Part shown: one piece after another, positions 45,811 to 55,900 of the stretch | How the letters are laid out: each line of letters begins with the position of its first letter | Position numbering within the stretch: position 1 is the stretch's first letter | From: Desulfocapsa sp. | Lineage (GTDB): Bacteria > Desulfobacterota > Desulfobulbia > Desulfobulbales > Desulfocapsaceae | Direction: 5' to 3' | DNA: 64,000 nucleotides | NCBI GenBank assembly: GCA_022712895.1 | Contig: JAFLJS010000028.1 | Location: 62,001 to 126,000, forward strand | The notes under the pieces: model-generated | The model's input: only the letters and a program-made list of their open reading frames with translations | What the model was told of the DNA's origin: nothing | The model's database searches: none | Made by a program: the position numbers and the translations under genes

Positions 45811-45986
45811 AAGGACAAGAAACAGTACAGTAGTATCTCTATAAACAGTCTTTAGACTACAGATTTTAGCCCTCATTTCTCATGAACATTTTGCTCTATC
45901 GCAGGTAGGAATATTGATTAACAAACAATTTATAAAAATTGTAAATAATAGCTAACTCGCGAAAAATACGGATTAGAGGAAACAAT

Positions 45987-46691
45987 ATGAAGCAAATTTT
46001 AGTCATTGATGATGACAAGGAACTCTGTGAATTACTGGTTGAATTTTTAGAACCTGAAGGGTTTAGCGTGGAAACAGTACACGAACCCTATCAGGGCTTG
46101 CGACGAGCACTCTCTGGTGAACACGGTCTGCTGGTTCTTGATGTTATGCTTCCCTCAATGACGGGCTTTGAACTCTTGCGAAATTTGAGAATATCTTCCC
46201 AGGTTCCAGTATTAATGCTGACAGCCAGAGGAGAAGATGTTGATCGTATTGTCGGTCTGGAGATGGGAGCGGATGATTACTTGCCCAAGCCTTTTAATCC
46301 TCGTGAGCTGGTGGCCAGGATTCAGGCCATCTGGCGCCGAAGCCAGCCCGAAGAACAGCAGGTGCTGGAAAACCAAACACAGCTGAAACTTGATGACATC
46401 ACACTTGAGATGGGTTCAAGGAGTGTAAAGCAAAATGACGATACCATTACGCTCACCGCTGCCGAATTTTCCCTGCTCCATGAGTTGTTGAAAAATGCCG
46501 GTCAGGTGATGACACGGGAGGAGTTAACCCAAAAGGTTTTAAGTCGAAAACTTGAGATATTTGACCGCAGTATTGATGTCCATGTCAGCAGCCTGCGCAA
46601 AAAGCTGGGGCACAATATAGCGAATCGAGAACGAATCAAGACCATACGCAGCGTTGGCTACCTCTATACTTTAGCCCATCAGGATTTATAA
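45987..46691 (+). CDS. cpxR: OmpR-family response regulator (CpxR-like)
   Basis: 234 residues: receiver domain with acidic pocket (IDDDKE), phosphoacceptor Asp52 (LVLDVMLPSMTG), the CpxR-like stretch PVLMLTARGEDVDRIVGLEMGADDYLPKPFNPRELVARI, and a C-terminal winged helix (LTAAEFSLLHELLKNAGQVMTREEL ... IDVHVSSLRKKLG). The receiver closely resembles enterobacterial CpxR. A matching GTAAA-N5-GTAAA box lies upstream. The GAGGAAACAAT site before the ATG fits a strong ribosome site. Followed after one base by its kinase. Confidence 0.92.
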   Translation: MKQILVIDDDKELCELLVEFLEPEGFSVETVHEPYQGLRRALSGEHGLLVLDVMLPSMTGFELLRNLRISSQVPVLMLTARGEDVDRIVGLEMGADDYLPKPFNPRELVARIQAIWRRSQPEEQQVLENQTQLKLDDITLEMGSRSVKQNDDTITLTAAEFSLLHELLKNAGQVMTREELTQKVLSRKLEIFDRSIDVHVSSLRKKLGHNIANRERIKTIRSVGYLYTLAHQDL

Positions 46692-46692
46692 A

Positions 46693-48105
46693 ATGCGCAG
46701 CCTTTTCTGTAAGATTTTCTTAAGCTTTCTGCTTATTACACTGCTTGCCAGCTTCACCACGGTGATGATCTCCTACCTTGCACAGATTGGTCCCTACGGT
46801 CAGTTTAAAAAAATGGTGGAACGCAATCAGGTTCAGGCCTTAACCCATTCCCTTTCCATCACAGGCCTTGCGGCAGTAAAGATACTTGAAAACGGTGGCA
46901 AAAAGGCCCTGATTGCTTATTTGCAAGAAGTTGAAAAACAGCACCATAGTAAGATTTTCTTACTGCAAGATGATAGCAGCAGCTATTCAAATCGCAGCAT
47001 GCCACAGCCCACCATTGACCTCGCCCTTTCTTCCCGTAACTCTCACGATACTCAGCATAATATAACTGAAACAGAAATTATCGTTGCCTTCCCCCTCTTC
47101 ACTCATGACGAGCAGGAAATGACTCTTGTTGGAAGCACAGCTAGGATAGTACGACCCAGCGTCTTTGTGGATGAAAAGGAAAAAAAAGGCTGGCAGCGGA
47201 TTCTCTTCCTCCGTCACCGTTTCGGTTTACCTGTTATTGTTGTGTTCCTTATTGCCGGAATCGGTTGTTACCTACTGGCACGCTCATTAACCGCGCCTAT
47301 TCGGGATCTACGCAAAGCCACCCAACAGATGAGCAAAGGTGATTACTCAGCCCGGGTGAAGATTCTTAAGCGCAGAAGGGATGAGATTACGGATTTGGGA
47401 CATGACTTTAATACAATGGCAGAACGAACCCAATCTCTACTAACCTCTCAGAAACGATTATTACGAGATATTTCTCATGAGCTACGCTCTCCCTTAACCA
47501 GACAGAATCTCGCTGTGGAATTGGCCAGACAACGATTCAGCGATGCAGAACCGTATCTTGCGAGGATCGAGAAGGAATCTGGACGGCTCAATGAACTCAT
47601 CGATCAGCTCCTCATCCTGACCAGACTTGAGGGCAATATAGATAACAGTGCCAAAGAAACAGTAGAACTCCACACCTTGCTGAACAGCATTGTTCACGAT
47701 GCTGACTTTGAGATTGCCAATCAGAATAAAAGCATAGAAATGCAACATCTCGACACAGCTACAATAGCTGGTTCCATAGAGCTGCTGAGACGAGCCCTGG
47801 AAAATGTGATTCGCAATGGCCTACGCTATACAGCAGCCGGAAGTGCTGTGCAAATCACTCTTTCAAAAAGTGTGGATTTTGTAACTATCATTGTTAGAGA
47901 TTATGGACCGGGCGTACCGCAGGAGAATCTTGAACAGATTTTCAAGCCATTTTTTAGGGTAGCTGAAGCACGGGAGCGCGACAGTGGCGGAACGGGAATA
48001 GGTCTGGCCATTGCTAAACAGGCGATTTCCATGCACGGTGGCAGCATAGTCGCAAAAAATGCTGCAAAAGGTGGCCTTATTATTGAGATACACTTACCAC
48101 TATAA
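46693..48105 (+). CDS. cpxA: CpxA-like sensor histidine kinase
   Basis: 470 residues: N-terminal membrane helix (about 7-29), a periplasmic domain of about 145 residues, second helix (about 178-197), HAMP linker (APIRDLRKATQQMSKGDYSAR), HisKA box LLRDISHELRSPLTRQNLAVELAR (His262), N box ENVIRNGLRYT, and G boxes VRDYGPGVP and GGTGIGLAIAKQ. The LLRDISHELRSPLTR segment is very close to CpxA. It senses envelope stress and phosphorylates the adjacent regulator. No CpxP-like inhibitor is evident, but the neighbouring EF-hand and lipoprotein genes may be regulon members. Confidence 0.92.
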   Translation: MRSLFCKIFLSFLLITLLASFTTVMISYLAQIGPYGQFKKMVERNQVQALTHSLSITGLAAVKILENGGKKALIAYLQEVEKQHHSKIFLLQDDSSSYSNRSMPQPTIDLALSSRNSHDTQHNITETEIIVAFPLFTHDEQEMTLVGSTARIVRPSVFVDEKEKKGWQRILFLRHRFGLPVIVVFLIAGIGCYLLARSLTAPIRDLRKATQQMSKGDYSARVKILKRRRDEITDLGHDFNTMAERTQSLLTSQKRLLRDISHELRSPLTRQNLAVELARQRFSDAEPYLARIEKESGRLNELIDQLLILTRLEGNIDNSAKETVELHTLLNSIVHDADFEIANQNKSIEMQHLDTATIAGSIELLRRALENVIRNGLRYTAAGSAVQITLSKSVDFVTIIVRDYGPGVPQENLEQIFKPFFRVAEARERDSGGTGIGLAIAKQAISMHGGSIVAKNAAKGGLIIEIHLPL

Positions 48106-48177
48106 GAAAACATTCCCTGCCGACCCGGATGATATCCATTTCATCCAGATCGGTGATAGAGTTGTGCCTATTGGTAT

Positions 48178-48606
48178 TTATGCCTGGATGTTCACCGGAG
48201 TATATTCCTCCTGCTCATCCTCTTGTTCCCCAAATATATCCATCAATGCCGAGAAGGAATCCTTTTCCGGATCTGATTGATAGGTGGAAAGCATCGATTG
48301 CATTGATCCTTTCCCTCCCTGCGGGCCTCCCGCTGCACCACGAAGCTCCATCATCATGGATTGCATTTCGTCTTGTCCAAGCAAACCATCATTATTGGCA
48401 TCATAGGTTTTTGTTACTTCTTCTACACTTATTTTTTGACCGGTCATTTCTGAAACCTTATCGGTCATGGTTTTTAATTCAGTCTGGTCAAGACCACCAT
48501 TTTTGTCTGTATCCAACTGGTTAAACCGTTCGCCCGTTCCTTTTCGCTGCTGCATACCCTGCATCTGAGCGAAGGAACCAGTTGATGCACTTATTCCATT
48601 CATCAT
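48178..48606 (-). CDS. EF-hand calcium-binding protein
   Basis: 142 residues with two canonical EF-hand loops: DTDKNGGLDQTE (32-43) and DANNDGLLGQDE (69-80), each preceded by a helix (RFNQL; VEEVTKTY). The Met/Gln/Ser-rich N-terminus has no hydrophobic leader, so the location is uncertain. The tail is acidic (GEQEDEQEEYTP). GAGG seven bases upstream of the double ATG supports the start. It is convergent with the CpxA-like kinase gene. Function unknown; calcium sensing or a secreted matrix-type role are both possible. Confidence 0.85.
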   Translation of the reverse strand: MMNGISASTGSFAQMQGMQQRKGTGERFNQLDTDKNGGLDQTELKTMTDKVSEMTGQKISVEEVTKTYDANNDGLLGQDEMQSMMMELRGAAGGPQGGKGSMQSMLSTYQSDPEKDSFSALMDIFGEQEDEQEEYTPVNIQA

Positions 48607-48747
48607 AATTAGTCCTCTGTTTTAGTGAAAGAGAGAGGCTGTCCCTTTCCTACCTCCTGTTAAAAACACTTCTCTACCAATAAAAAATGAAGATACTTTG
48701 TCTCCACCTCTCTATACATCGGACATAAAGTGATTCTTTTAATGATC

Positions 48748-48763
48748 TTTACAAAAACTTTAC
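48748..48763 (-). promoter_or_regulatory. Near-match CpxR box upstream of the EF-hand gene
   Basis: On the minus strand GTAAA, six bases, GTAAA, one base longer in the spacer than the CpxR consensus. It lies about 140 bases upstream of the EF-hand start. The rest of the roughly 300-base gap (48607-48912) holds no gene that I can support. Confidence 0.4.
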
Positions 48764-48912
48764 AAAACTTTTCGAATAGCACTCGAAGCAGATGAAGAGA
48801 TGATTCACAATATCGCCTTACATGCCTTATCAACTCGTATACAACTGTTGCCAACATCCCAGGCACTGTAGTAACTCTTTGCAGTTGAATGTAAAAAAAA
48901 TATGATCCTGGT

Positions 48913-49317
48913 TTACCACCTTGCTTTTTTTCCATGACGTTTCCAATGGTTCCGGTGATGCCTGTGTTGTTTTTGGTATCGATGGCGTCTGTAGTGCTCA
49001 GGTTGAGGAACGTATACAACAGGTCTTGGCCTGAAAGCGGGTACGGGCACCATTAGCACTGGACGAGAATAAAAACGTGGCCGTCGTGGCACATATTGCT
49101 GAGTTGGGTAGTAACCGACCTGAGAAGCAATCAAAGCACCAACGGTGGCCCCAATCAATGTGGCTTCGGTGTTATGCCCAATCACTTGGCCAAAACCAGC
49201 ACCCAATACTGCGCCAGTCAGAATATTTTCCGCATTACGACTCATGGCAGGCTGGCTTGTAAGCGTGAGGGTGAGTAACGTTATTACGATTGTAAATACT
49301 GTTTTTGTCTTTTTCAT
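48913..49317 (-). CDS. Glycine-zipper envelope protein with basic tail
   Basis: 134 residues: signal peptide (about 1-26, ending QPAMS), a glycine-zipper pair (ILTGAVLGAGFGQVIGHNTEATLIGATVGALIASQVGYY) of the 17-kDa-antigen/YMGG type, then a Pro/Arg/Tyr-rich stretch and a very basic His/Arg tail (HYRRHRYQKQHRHHRNHWKRHG). Such proteins insert in or associate with the envelope; the His-rich tail could bind metal or polyanions. Function is unknown. Confidence 0.85.
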   Translation of the reverse strand: MKKTKTVFTIVITLLTLTLTSQPAMSRNAENILTGAVLGAGFGQVIGHNTEATLIGATVGALIASQVGYYPTQQYVPRRPRFYSRPVLMVPVPAFRPRPVVYVPQPEHYRRHRYQKQHRHHRNHWKRHGKKARW

Positions 49318-49664
49318 GAGGCTCTCTCCAGTTAAAGGTTTTTATGTTGTGCTTACCTTTTTTATATATTCTGGAACACCTCTCGTCATTGGACATCGGC
49401 TAACATGTCAACCGATATCGGGTGACACTGGCCCCCAATACCGAGATAACAGCAAGAAATAACAATTAATTAGCTAAACGACTGTCGCAGAGCAAAACTG
49501 AAATCAATTCATCTGAAAAATCAAATATGAGTACTATTGTTCCTACCGACAGCAGAAAATATTGCACTTTAGTAAATACATTTTCCCATTTTCGTGACCA
49601 TAAGCAGGAAAAGGGAGAAAAGAGAAAGGATTCGCTAATTTTGAAGACAACCACTCAAGCCTAG
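49318..49664. other. Intergenic region without a gene
   Basis: About 350 bases upstream of the glycine-zipper gene. Short frames on both strands show no family features. It contains a CCGATATCGG palindrome (about 49421-49430) and should hold the promoter of the glycine-zipper gene. Confidence 0.35.
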
Positions 49665-49940
49665 TATCAGAAAGGAAGGTATGGTTCTTTTCTGGGTAGA
49701 GCGGTCGCTGAAGGGGAGACACTGGCAGCCGGAGCGGCAACACAATTCTCTTTTGAAGAAATTAAAGCCCTTGCGCACCAGATACAAAACAGAAATAAAA
49801 AGCTAATGGTTCATGCCAATGGCCCCGCACCTGTCCGGGACGCTGTGCTGGCAGGATGCCACTCCATTGAACATGGATTTTTTATGGGGAGTGACAACCT
49901 CAAGCGAATGGCCGACAGGCAGACATTCCGGGATCGCTGA
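49665..49940 (+). pseudogene. Remnant of an amidohydrolase
   Basis: A plus-strand open stretch of 91 codons bounded by stops, with no plausible start. It reads like the middle of an imidazolonepropionase-type amidohydrolase: QFSFEEIKALAHQIQNRNKK, LMVHANGPAPVRDAVLAGC, then HSIEHGFFMGSDNLKRMAD before a stop. The VHANG and SIEHG segments carry metal-site histidines in that family. Both the N-terminal HxH metal site and the C-terminal third are missing, so it is a decayed or broken copy, ending against the DUF711 gene. The assignment rests on motif recognition only. Confidence 0.65.
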
Positions 49941-49952
49941 AACAGGAAAAGG

Positions 49953-51185
49953 TTATGGTACCGCCAATATCGCACAGTTACAGAGATCATCACTCTCAAA
50001 AGCTGTCATATCACCCGCCTGTAAACCGGGAACGGGAAATACGCGAACAGTGAGTGGCTTGTTGAGACGGTAAGCCATGGTGCCGGTATCTCTCATAAGA
50101 GCAGCTATTTTTTCAATTGTTGTATTACCAGGGATTGGCACGGTATCCAGCCCGATACCACAAACCGCACTGTATGTCAGCAAAGAGTGTATCTCGAAAT
50201 TACCTTCAATGGTTCCCTGTGCAAGACCAGTATCTTCGGTGAGGGCCAACATAAGTCCAGAGAACCCGACAAGGTCCACATCCTTGATGGATTTGAATAC
50301 TTTGGTGAGCAGTGATGACGCCTCAACTGTGCCTGACGCACCAAAATACTCAACACCCAGCTGTTCATACACTTCAACCATACTTGAGCAATTTTTAGAC
50401 GGAGCGGCTGAGCTATCAAAACCAGAGAAGACAAAATCTTCATCCAGAGTTGTATCATCAATCAATGATTTTATATCCGAGATGAAATATTGCAGCGCAG
50501 AATGCATAATCTCAAAATAGGCTTTGTACAGGCGGTTATGATCCGAGATCTGCTTATCCTTGTTAAAGTCTTTCAGTACTCTGACAAGTAAATCTGGTGT
50601 CTCCAGGCCAATAACAAAACGTCTGCCCAGCTCTTTGCGATGATAGCTGGCAGGAAAATAGGGGATGAGCGGTTCGCAGTTGAAATTAACAGTAAAATTA
50701 AAGTTCCCTTCGCCCCTTGGTGTTATTTTACTGATTTGGGTAACTGCCTTTGCAGAGGATAGAATTAAATCGTTATCAAGTATGTCAAAAGCATCCACGC
50801 CAACATTAACGCAGACATTGCACAAATCACCAAACTCACTGATCAGCTCAGGCAGCATGGCAATTTCATCATGCGTTCTTGCCTCTCCGATTGCAAACCT
50901 GACCCGGAGCCCGGATGTATCAGAAGAGAGCAATAACTCACTAAGATACAAAAGATCTTTTCTTGCGTTTTCCAGAGTCTCTGTGTTGAGATATTCACCA
51001 AAAGGGTTTGTCACAATTCGTACAGATTGAACGGTATATGCATTTTTGGTGAGTTCTTTAGACAGATCAGCGCAAAACATTGAAGCTTTAGCTATTTCCT
51101 GCGCCCAGCTCTGCTTCTCTTTATCCAGAGATATAAAGGTTGTTATTGTTCTAACTTTACAAAGGTTTTTATCGGTATGACTCAT
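49953..51185 (-). CDS. DUF711 (UPF0210) family protein
   Basis: 410 residues, soluble. It begins with the family's KVRTITTFISLD segment and ends with GLDTVPIPGNTTIEKIAALMRDTGTMAYRLNKPLTVRVFPVPG, both hallmarks of DUF711 proteins, which have a TIM-barrel/pyruvate-formate-lyase-like fold according to structural work on the family. The GFSGLMLALTEDTGLAQG segment is also present. No enzymatic role is established. It is a single gene on the minus strand between two unrelated units. Confidence 0.88.
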   Translation of the reverse strand: MSHTDKNLCKVRTITTFISLDKEKQSWAQEIAKASMFCADLSKELTKNAYTVQSVRIVTNPFGEYLNTETLENARKDLLYLSELLLSSDTSGLRVRFAIGEARTHDEIAMLPELISEFGDLCNVCVNVGVDAFDILDNDLILSSAKAVTQISKITPRGEGNFNFTVNFNCEPLIPYFPASYHRKELGRRFVIGLETPDLLVRVLKDFNKDKQISDHNRLYKAYFEIMHSALQYFISDIKSLIDDTTLDEDFVFSGFDSSAAPSKNCSSMVEVYEQLGVEYFGASGTVEASSLLTKVFKSIKDVDLVGFSGLMLALTEDTGLAQGTIEGNFEIHSLLTYSAVCGIGLDTVPIPGNTTIEKIAALMRDTGTMAYRLNKPLTVRVFPVPGLQAGDMTAFESDDLCNCAILAVP

Positions 51186-51436
51186 TATAGAATTTCCACT
51201 ATCGTTATAAGTTTATTCTGCTTGAAAGGTGTTAACACGTTATTCTGATATATTTAGAGCTCAGGGCAAGTCAGTAGCGTTCAATCTGATCTTACTCAGC
51301 GGTGAGCATAATGGGATTCTTCACCCAAGCTGCCAGGCCAAGTAGAAAAGCATTGCCATTGATAACACGCCGTTCGACTCCCATACGTTAGCCCTCCATT
51401 CAAAATACTTAGTACCGTCTACCGACCCATTTCGTC

Positions 51437-52075
51437 CTAGCTCAAACTGCTTTTAAGCTGTAATAGACCAAATCCCATACCGATAAAAAGCCCTCCTGAA
51501 ATACGATGAAACCAGGACATTCCCCTCTGGTTGGCAAACAGTATTTTTGCCGACTTTGAAATATAGCCATAACTGAAGAGTGAAATAAAAGAAAGTGTCA
51601 TAAAAATTGTAGTCATGATGAAAAACTGAGGCAGGATAGAATTCTCCAAATCTAAAAACTGAGGAAATATAGCTGTGAAAAAAAGAATCGGTTTAGGGTT
51701 TGTTGCAGCAAGAAAAAAACCTTCATAAAAATAATCCAACTTGTTTTTAAAATTCGTTTTCCCTTTTTTGACTGGTAAATATTTTGTTGTTTTTGCGATT
51801 CGAAATTGCTTTATTCCTAAATATATCAAATACGAGGAACCAATAATTTTAACAACCATAAACAGTGTTGAAGAGGCTAACAACAATGCCCCCAAACCCA
51901 GTATTGAGATGCTTGACAAAAGAAAAAGACCCACAATGTTCCCCAAAGAGGAGATCGCAACAATTCGCAGGTCTGTGGTTATCGCGTTGGAGATAGCCAG
52001 GAAAATGGCTGGGCCGGGACTGATAATGTAGAAGAAGGAAACAACAGAATACAATAACAGTACATCGTAATTCAT
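51437..52075 (-). CDS. LysE/RhtB-family amino acid exporter
   Basis: 212 residues, about six hydrophobic segments. The family motif SPGPAIFLAISNAI lies in the first part (about 18-31), followed by LGNIVGLFLLSSISILGLGALL, the YLIYLGIKQFR segment and NPKPILFFTAIFPQFL. Inner-membrane exporter of amino acids or related metabolites; substrate unknown. It lies 62 bases beyond the end of the lipid cluster on the same strand and could be co-transcribed with it, but nothing else links them. Confidence 0.9.
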   Translation of the reverse strand: MNYDVLLLYSVVSFFYIISPGPAIFLAISNAITTDLRIVAISSLGNIVGLFLLSSISILGLGALLLASSTLFMVVKIIGSSYLIYLGIKQFRIAKTTKYLPVKKGKTNFKNKLDYFYEGFFLAATNPKPILFFTAIFPQFLDLENSILPQFFIMTTIFMTLSFISLFSYGYISKSAKILFANQRGMSWFHRISGGLFIGMGFGLLQLKSSLS

Positions 52076-52137
52076 GGTTGGAGTGGCTCCGAGCCTTATA
52101 ATTGAGTTTGGCGTTGTTGCCTTTTTACTCTTTAAAA

Positions 52138-52926
52138 TTATCTGTTCATAACGGGTTTCCCAATTAATAGTTCCAAAGGGACAACCTCACACTCATTTTT
52201 CTGCAGTGCACTGAAGAGCAGAATTAATTCGTTTTGCAAAATAGTAACACCCTCTTCTCCATGTGGAGGGAGATCATGGAGTAGGAGGATATCCCCTGAC
52301 GATATTTTTCGCATTATTCGTTTTGCCAGCCCAACTACTCTTTTATTGCCGCCATCAAAAGCCCGACAACTAAATGTCACAGTTTCCAGGTTTTCTGCTT
52401 GTAGAACGGATCTCAAAAGAGGGTTGGTGATTCCAACAGGAGGGCGAAAAAGTAAGGGACGAAAGCCAAAAGATCCCAGGAGTTGCTGACTTTTTTGTAT
52501 ATCTTTATGGAGGTTTTTCTGGCTTCGCAACATCAACAAACTATCATGTTTCCATGAATGATTTCCAATCGTGTGGCCTGCCGCTAGAATAGTACGGATA
52601 AGATCAGGACATCTCTGGGCCTTTTCTCCAATCACAAAAAATGTTGCTTTGAAATTGTAGCTTGCCAGCAACTTTAAAATTAGTGGGGTTGTCTCTGGAG
52701 ACGGGCCATCATCGAATGTGAGAGAAATTCCCTTACTACCTGCTGGACCTTTACTGAAAATGGGTAAAAAGAACCCCCATTGTGGCAGGAAAGGTGCGAT
52801 AAAACAGCAACAGAGAAAAAAGACAAGGGGAATCGTGGCAAACTTAGGAAAAAAAAGCAGTAACAGAAGAGCCATTCCAAAGGAGATATGAGCTACCTTT
52901 TCTGCCTGTGAACAGGGAGCCTTCAT
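52138..52926 (-). CDS. Membrane-anchored polysaccharide deacetylase (NodB-type)
   Basis: 262 residues: two adjacent hydrophobic segments (about 12-50) and then a NodB domain with SLTFDDGPSPETTPLIL (catalytic Asp pair near 73), the metal-binding GNHSWKHDSLL (His-x3-His), RPPVG and the late LLLHDLPPHGEEG motif. It removes N- or O-acetyl groups from a glycan or a glycolipid headgroup on the outer face of the inner membrane. Its ATG overlaps the stop of the MMPL-methyltransferase gene. Polysaccharide deacetylases also occur in flexirubin-type clusters. Last gene of the lipid/polyketide cluster. Confidence 0.92.
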   Translation of the reverse strand: MKAPCSQAEKVAHISFGMALLLLLFFPKFATIPLVFFLCCCFIAPFLPQWGFFLPIFSKGPAGSKGISLTFDDGPSPETTPLILKLLASYNFKATFFVIGEKAQRCPDLIRTILAAGHTIGNHSWKHDSLLMLRSQKNLHKDIQKSQQLLGSFGFRPLLFRPPVGITNPLLRSVLQAENLETVTFSCRAFDGGNKRVVGLAKRIMRKISSGDILLLHDLPPHGEEGVTILQNELILLFSALQKNECEVVPLELLIGKPVMNR

Positions 52927-55900
52927 GGTTTACCTGCGCGCCCGGTCAACCAGACGAGTTCTTCGTTTGTTCTTGTGACGCTGTTCATCTCCACCATAAA
53001 GCCAGCACCTTCAAGTAGCTCCGCCATATCTTCACTCTTTCTGTAATGAGCAGCTCCTCCGCCTCGTTTGGTTCGCATATCCTCAACTTTCCAGAACCAT
53101 GAAACCGCTCTTTTTTGAGGATAAATAACATAGCGGATCACCAGCAACCCGTCATCGGCCATAACTGCAAAACAGCTTGCAAAGAGGTTTTTGACGCTTT
53201 CATCATCAAGGTAGTGAAGCATATCGAGCAGAAGGACAAGATCAGCTGGTTCCTGGAGATCAGGCAACTCAGAAGCCATCTTCGTTATTAATTCAGCCCG
53301 ATCTCCCATTGCAAGCACTGCCACCCGAATGCGTTCTGCATCAGGGTCAAGGCCTACAAGTTTGGCATTTTTACAATACTCAAGACACCAGCATCCGGGA
53401 ACACCATATCCACAGCCGATATCGAGGATTGTATGTACTGTATCCCTTTTTGTTTCCAATATTTCAGATAAATCATGAAACATTGGATCTGATTTAAGTT
53501 TAAATCGTGCAAACATTCGGGGGTACGCTTCCAGCAGCCGATATCTGTTTCGTACCCGCTGCTCAATATCCTGTTGCTTTGCACTTCTCCTGACTGTTGT
53601 CGAAAAATAGCTGTGTAAAAGCGGAGGTAGAAGTAAAAAAGCACCAAGCAGCGAATACCCGATACCAAGGAGTGATGTTATACCAATGGATCGGAGCAAA
53701 CTATGTTCGGCAAAACAGAGCACACCAAAACCTATCAGGGTAGAAGTCCCTGCCATAAATACTGCCATACGTACAAGACCAAATGACGGATTTTGCGGAC
53801 TGCGATAACGCTGATGGGCACGCACAAAAAAGATTGAATAATCGATTCCCATCCCCAAAATCACAATGGAAAGCATAAGACCGGGAATATCCAGAGGGTG
53901 GCCGATAAGCTTCATGGTTCCCAAAGTGCAAATATACGAAAAAACTGGAGGCAGCAGGGTAATAAGGGTCAGCTGCCAACTTGCGTAGAAGAAGAGTAAA
54001 AAGATAACAATACTTACGGCAATGATGCCAAGCATTGTGGAAAAACTCTTAAAAAGAATAGCTGCCAGCTGGACGGAGAAGTTGGGGCTGTCAAATATTT
54101 TTCCTTCGCTGTGATACCTGCTAAAGAAATTGTCACTGTTATAGTTTTTTCCAGGACTGATATTTATAAATTCATGCAGTTGCCCATCGCTCTCTTGAAT
54201 TCCCAGTAAAGGATAAAATTTGGCGGGTAGCGTTTTTGCTTGTACAAAATAGTCTGGTGCCAGCGTTTTCAGAAAAGTAGAAAAGGCCTGATCGCTAAAG
54301 CCAAGAGCTGTACTCTTTGCCAGCAACTGTTCTTGAAACACGTTCACCTTTTCAGGAGTCCAGAACTCTTTCCAGGATGACAAATTCTCCTGTGCCCGTT
54401 TTTCTCCAGGGAAAAGCATGGAGGCGACAAAAACCTTTTCCAGAGTTTCTGCTGCGACATCTTTGGCCACTTTTTGTAACAACTCATCATTTTGCAGCTG
54501 TAAATCTTCTACGGATTCGGCCGACAGCATCAGCACCACACGGTTGCTGATATTTCCCCAAACCGATGTAAAGAGCGAATCAGCCTCCATGGTTTCCTGA
54601 CTCACGGTATTCATACTCTCAAGATTTACCTGAAACTCAGGCCTTGCATAGAATACCAAAACCAATGCCAACAATGCAGCCCCAAAAAAGCCAACACGCC
54701 CAGTGCTATAAAAGCCATCGACAAAAGTCTGCAAAGGAAGCCTTCGTTTGCCGGAAGCTTTCAAAGCGGGAGTCAGGTAGGGGAAGACAAAATGCACAAA
54801 AAGGAAGGAAAACAATACGCCCATGGCCGTAAATTGTCCCAACTGAACAAAGACAGGAAAACCGCTAAAACTGAGGGTCAAAAAAGCACCACAGGTGGTA
54901 AGCACTGCAAGAAGCCCAATGGAGCGCACCTCATGGGAGGCTTCTTTGCCTCTGGTGTCTTGCCTTCGATCGAGGAAGAGCAGATAAGCAATTCCATGAT
55001 CAACGGTGATGGAGATAATCGCCCCGCCAAAACCAAGTACCATGATCGATATGGAGGGATGTAACAGTGAAAAGACAAGTAAAGAAAGTGCCGTTCCAAA
55101 AAGTGCAGGTAACAGTGACAGCAGACCAATCAACGGCCTTGGGAAGGCAATAAACAATAAAAATCCGATGCCAAGCATTGACAGGAGGAGGGCGAAATTC
55201 ACATCATGGCGAATAATCTGCTCGTTATCAAGGGCTGCCCGGTAAGCTCCAACGGGGGTAAGCGTCACCCCTATTCCCGCCGCTGTAAATTGCTCGTTGA
55301 GCATTTTTTCCACTGCTTGAATCAGGTTTGCAAGCTGTTTGGCTGAAGCAGTGTCGGTACCTGACACATTTGGGCGTGCTGTGACGAGCAGATGTTTGCG
55401 ATCTGGAGAGAGAAGGAATCCATTATGAATCTGGGCATCAGCAAGGGGTGCCAGCATGGCCATTTTGGCCATTACCGGTTCCATAAACCCCAGAGGATCG
55501 CTGGCGATAAACTGCCCCTGCCCTATTCCCTCAAGGCTGCTCAGTTTTTGTACAGATTCCTGCAAACGTGTTGTTATAAAATCCGCTTGCAGTCTGGGAG
55601 TTATCTCAGCCTCAAGCTCTGCTTCGCTTAGCAAAAGCGGCAAGCTTTCCATCACATGCAAAGCGAGTTCCGGGATCAGCGTTGCAATCTTGGCGTTTCC
55701 CACCTCACGAAAGAGACCACTTGCGATGAATTCTTTTTCTATGAACTGGCCACATGCAACAAGACTATCCAGATCATCAATCGTTAAAGCCACATCCACT
55801 GCGATCTGGTCATGGATGGGATGATTGGCAAAAATTTCAAGTGCGTCACTGACCACAACCGAATTTGCAGGTAGGGAGCGAACAATATCCGTATCCATAT

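Noticed and set aside
51292-51384. 30-codon minus-strand frame between DUF711 and LysE genes
   Set aside because: Too short, no ribosome site, no family features; the 250-base gap otherwise holds nothing I can support.
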